DNA of 64,000 nt from Hyphomicrobiaceae bacterium (lineage in GTDB: Bacteria; Pseudomonadota; Alphaproteobacteria; Rhizobiales; Hyphomicrobiaceae): the NCBI GenBank assembly GCA_025359185.1, contig JANYHF010000025.1:124001-188000 (forward strand), read 5' to 3'. Made by a program: the position numbers and the translations under genes. The notes under the pieces are model-generated. The model searched no databases, had not been told where the DNA came from, and was given only the letters and a program-made list of their open reading frames with translations. Positions 61,971-64,000 of the stretch are shown piece after piece (position 1 is the first letter of the stretch; each line of letters starts with the position of its first letter).

Positions 61971-63182
61971 CTACGTTCTCCTCTTTGATAGGTGCAGGGC
62001 CGCCTTGGCGATCAGCCGTTCGGCGACCGCGACTTTGCTCAGTTTCGGCCAGCTCTCGACGCCTTCCGCCGTCACGACGTGAACGGTGTTTTCGGTGCCG
62101 CCCATCACACCGCCTGCAGCCGAGACATCATTGGCGACGATCCAGTCGCAGCCCTTGCTGGAAAGCTTGGCTTTGGCATTGGCGAGCACGGCCTGGGTCT
62201 CAGCGGCAAAGGCGATGACGAGGCGAGGGCGGGTGGGGCCAGGGGCGGCGAGGGCGCGCAAAATGTCTGGATTTTCAATGAGATCAAGTTTTGGCACGGG
62301 TGCGCCTTTGGCCTTCTTGATTTTTTCGTTTGGCGTATCGGCACTGCGCCAATCGGCGACGGCGGCCGCGAAAATTGCGACGTCGGCAGGGAGCGCTGCG
62401 GTGGCCGAAGCCAGCATCTCGCGGGCGGTTTCAACATGGAAAACGGTGACGCCGTTGGGATCGGGGAGGGAGACCGGACCCGAGATCAGCGTGACCGCCG
62501 CGCCCGCCCGCGCCGCCGCTTCGGCGATGGCGTGGCCCTGCTTGCCCGAGGAACGATTGGCGATGTAGCGCACCGGGTCTATGGGTTCGTGCGTCGGGCC
62601 GGACGTAACGAGCACCCGCAGACCTGTCAGCGGCCCCGGCTGGCCAAGCAGCGTCTCGATTTTTGTCAGGATTTGCGCTGGCTCAGCCATGCGTCCGACG
62701 CCTGTCTCTCCGCTTTCCGCCATCTCGCCATGCGTTGGAGGAATGATGTGAATGCCGTCAGCCACCAACTGCATCGCGTTGCGCTGCGTCGCTTTATGGG
62801 CCCACATGCGCGGATTCATGGCCGGGGCCAGCAGCACGGGTTTATCGGTCGCCAGCAAAACGGCGGTCGCAAGGTCATCCGCGTGCCCGCCCGCCATTTT
62901 CGCCATCAGATCGGCCGTTGCGGGTGCGACCACGATCAGATCGGCCTCGCGCGATAGCCGGATATGCCCGATTTCGTGCGTCCCATCGAGCGCCCAAAGG
63001 TTGGTAAACACCTGAGTGCCACTGATCGCGCCAACGCTGAGCGGCGTTACAAACTGCTGCGCCCCAGACGTCATCACTACACGGATTGTATGCCCACGTT
63101 CTCGCAGCCGCCGGATCAGCTCAAGGCATTTATAGGCGGCAATTCCGCCTCCGATGATGAGAAGTATGCGATGTGATGGCAA
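61971..63182 (-). CDS. coaBC: Bifunctional phosphopantothenoylcysteine synthetase/decarboxylase
   Basis: CoaBC performs two steps of coenzyme A synthesis: joining cysteine to 4'-phosphopantothenate (CoaB) and decarboxylating the product (CoaC, FMN-dependent). The 403-aa protein has the CoaC half first, with GGGIAAYK, the DGTHEIGHIRLS active-site His segment and PAMNPRMW, then CoaB with TSGPTHEPIDPVRYIANRSSGKQG. The probable start is TTG 63182, with GAGG seven bases upstream. Normal length. Co-transcribed with dut. Confidence 0.95.
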   Translation of the reverse strand: MPSHRILLIIGGGIAAYKCLELIRRLRERGHTIRVVMTSGAQQFVTPLSVGAISGTQVFTNLWALDGTHEIGHIRLSREADLIVVAPATADLMAKMAGGHADDLATAVLLATDKPVLLAPAMNPRMWAHKATQRNAMQLVADGIHIIPPTHGEMAESGETGVGRMAEPAQILTKIETLLGQPGPLTGLRVLVTSGPTHEPIDPVRYIANRSSGKQGHAIAEAAARAGAAVTLISGPVSLPDPNGVTVFHVETAREMLASATAALPADVAIFAAAVADWRSADTPNEKIKKAKGAPVPKLDLIENPDILRALAAPGPTRPRLVIAFAAETQAVLANAKAKLSSKGCDWIVANDVSAAGGVMGGTENTVHVVTAEGVESWPKLSKVAVAERLIAKAALHLSKRRT

Positions 63183-63269
63183 GGGGTTGCCTCAAGCTCA
63201 AGCAAGTTCTAGGCGTTAAACTATCACAAGCGACGGCAGCTGGGGAGCACGCCATCCACCATGGTTTTC

Positions 63270-64000
63270 TCACGGCTCCAATCTGTCGCGCGCCGCCGGT
63301 GATCCCGCTTTATCCTCAACCACCCGGCTCTGCCCAATGGGCCCCTCATCCGGCGCCTCGCTGGACCAACTCAGATGCCGATAGTCGAAGCCCGCCTCCA
63401 CGGTCGGCTTGATAATTTTGAAATAGGGCGAGAGATCGAAATCGCGCGGCGCAAACAGGCTGTGGTGCCGGATATGCAACACTTCCCAGCGCGCATAAGT
63501 GCTGACGCCGCGCCGCTTGATATCCATCCGCTCGACCCGCGGAAGGATAGGAAATCGAACATTTTCAAAGGCTTGCGCAATCATTGTGGAGCAGATCGCG
63601 CGCGTCGGTTCGCCCGATCCGAGCGCCAGCATCCGCCGCCTCCAGCGCACCGGCACAGGTGGGTTGGGCAAGAGGTAGCGGGCAAGGTCAATCAGGTTGC
63701 GAAGATCGTAGTTGTAGCCGAGGCGGGAAATGGCAAAGTCGATCACCTTGCGCTGATCACCTTCAGTCAGCCCCACTGGCCGGCAGATCCGAGTGTTGTA
63801 GCTGCGGTATTTGGAGACCGGCACGGCATGGACGCCGACGCCGAGATTGGCCTCGATTAAGGTGCGCGGCTCCGAACCATCCGGCGGCGCGCCAAGTGCA
63901 TCACCAACACAAAGCGCCGCGTGCGACCAGGTCGATTGCGTCAGATACTTAATGGCGTTCGAGATCTGCTGATTGCCCTCAATCAGAAGGATGTCGCCCG
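63270..64000 (-). CDS. YiiX/permuted-papain (C92) cysteine hydrolase, 5' end outside window
   Basis: The track shows only a 184-aa tail beginning at GTG 63824, but the frame is open to the window edge. The additional N-terminal part reads GDILLIEGNQQISNAIKYLT then QSTWSHAALCVGDALGAPPD. WSHAAL contains the catalytic His and AICSTMIAQAF contains the Cys, the permuted order seen in the YiiX/YaeF (NlpC/P60 superfamily) enzymes. Such proteins cleave amide or lipid-ester bonds, often in envelope or lipoprotein substrates. At least 243 residues are in the window. The start, and any signal peptide, lie outside. It is 87 bp upstream of coaBC in the same direction. Confidence 0.8.
   Translation of the reverse strand, partial: GDILLIEGNQQISNAIKYLTQSTWSHAALCVGDALGAPPDGSEPRTLIEANLGVGVHAVPVSKYRSYNTRICRPVGLTEGDQRKVIDFAISRLGYNYDLRNLIDLARYLLPNPPVPVRWRRRMLALGSGEPTRAICSTMIAQAFENVRFPILPRVERMDIKRRGVSTYARWEVLHIRHHSLFAPRDFDLSPYFKIIKPTVEAGFDYRHLSWSSEAPDEGPIGQSRVVEDKAGSPAARDRLEP

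Overview
The window looks like chromosome from an alphaproteobacterium, most likely of the order Hyphomicrobiales (Rhizobiales). The evidence is the high-GC, densely packed gene content, several families of dispersed palindromic repeats, a prkA-yeaH-spoVR operon, a compact STAS/MlaE-MlaF-MCE lipid transporter, a MurA preceded by a tiny Arg/Ala-rich ORF, a HIG1-type twin-membrane protein, a rhizobial-type malonyl-CoA synthetase, and tetrose-phosphate isomerases that resemble the Brucella/Sinorhizobium ery enzymes. There is no rRNA, prophage, insertion sequence or CRISPR. One tRNA (Thr, GGT) is present.

Layout. 1-5.0 kb (minus): prkA, yeaH (DUF444) and spoVR, with a long imperfect inverted repeat in each intergenic gap. 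5.5-7.7 kb (minus): a molybdopterin oxidoreductase. 7.8-12.5 kb (plus): a spermidine/putrescine-type ABC transporter (ATPase, two permeases, binding protein) followed by an isochorismatase-like hydrolase. 12.7-15.3 kb (plus): a GMC oxidoreductase and prmB. 15.6-23.2 kb (minus): an alpha-2-macroglobulin-like protein and penicillin-binding protein 1C, with a palindromic repeat inside the N-terminal coding region of the latter. 23.5-31.6 kb: an unfamiliar envelope cluster, made of an atypical class A PBP, a 1065-aa membrane/coiled-coil protein and a 213-aa protein on the minus strand, divergent from a ParA-type ATPase whose gene overlaps matB.

33.1-35.3 kb (minus): rpiB-like, eryC-like and tpiA-like genes in one coupled unit. 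35.3-38.5 kb (minus): carA, a ChaN-family protein, a 46-aa secreted microprotein and a secreted protein that probably starts at CTG. 38.7-43.7 kb: a DUF465 protein, an SDR, a secreted protein and the three-gene Mla-type transporter, in which accessory domains are fused onto the permease and the MCE protein. 43.8-51.9 kb: choline-sulfatase-type sulfatase, GNAT, an Ala/Pro-rich protein, a dienelactone hydrolase, an SDR, an outer-membrane beta-barrel protein, a HIG1 protein and nudC. 52.0-55.2 kb (minus): GNAT, a decayed hicBA pair, lepA and tRNA-Thr. 55.3-59.3 kb (plus): VOC protein, microORF, murA and a DUF900 hydrolase. 60.1-64 kb (minus): cysK, dut, coaBC and a permuted-papain hydrolase cut by the window edge.

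How the parts fit: much of the window serves the envelope (two class A PBP-like enzymes, macroglobulin, MurA, lipid transport, outer-membrane protein). The rest is nucleotide and cofactor housekeeping (carA, dut, coaBC, nudC, prmB, lepA) and uptake or use of small organic compounds (polyamines, choline sulfate, tetrose phosphates, malonate). The best candidate for an undescribed system is the ParA / atypical PBP / trans-envelope coiled-coil cluster at 23.5-31.6 kb. Its cooperation is inferred from layout and predicted topology and is not demonstrated.
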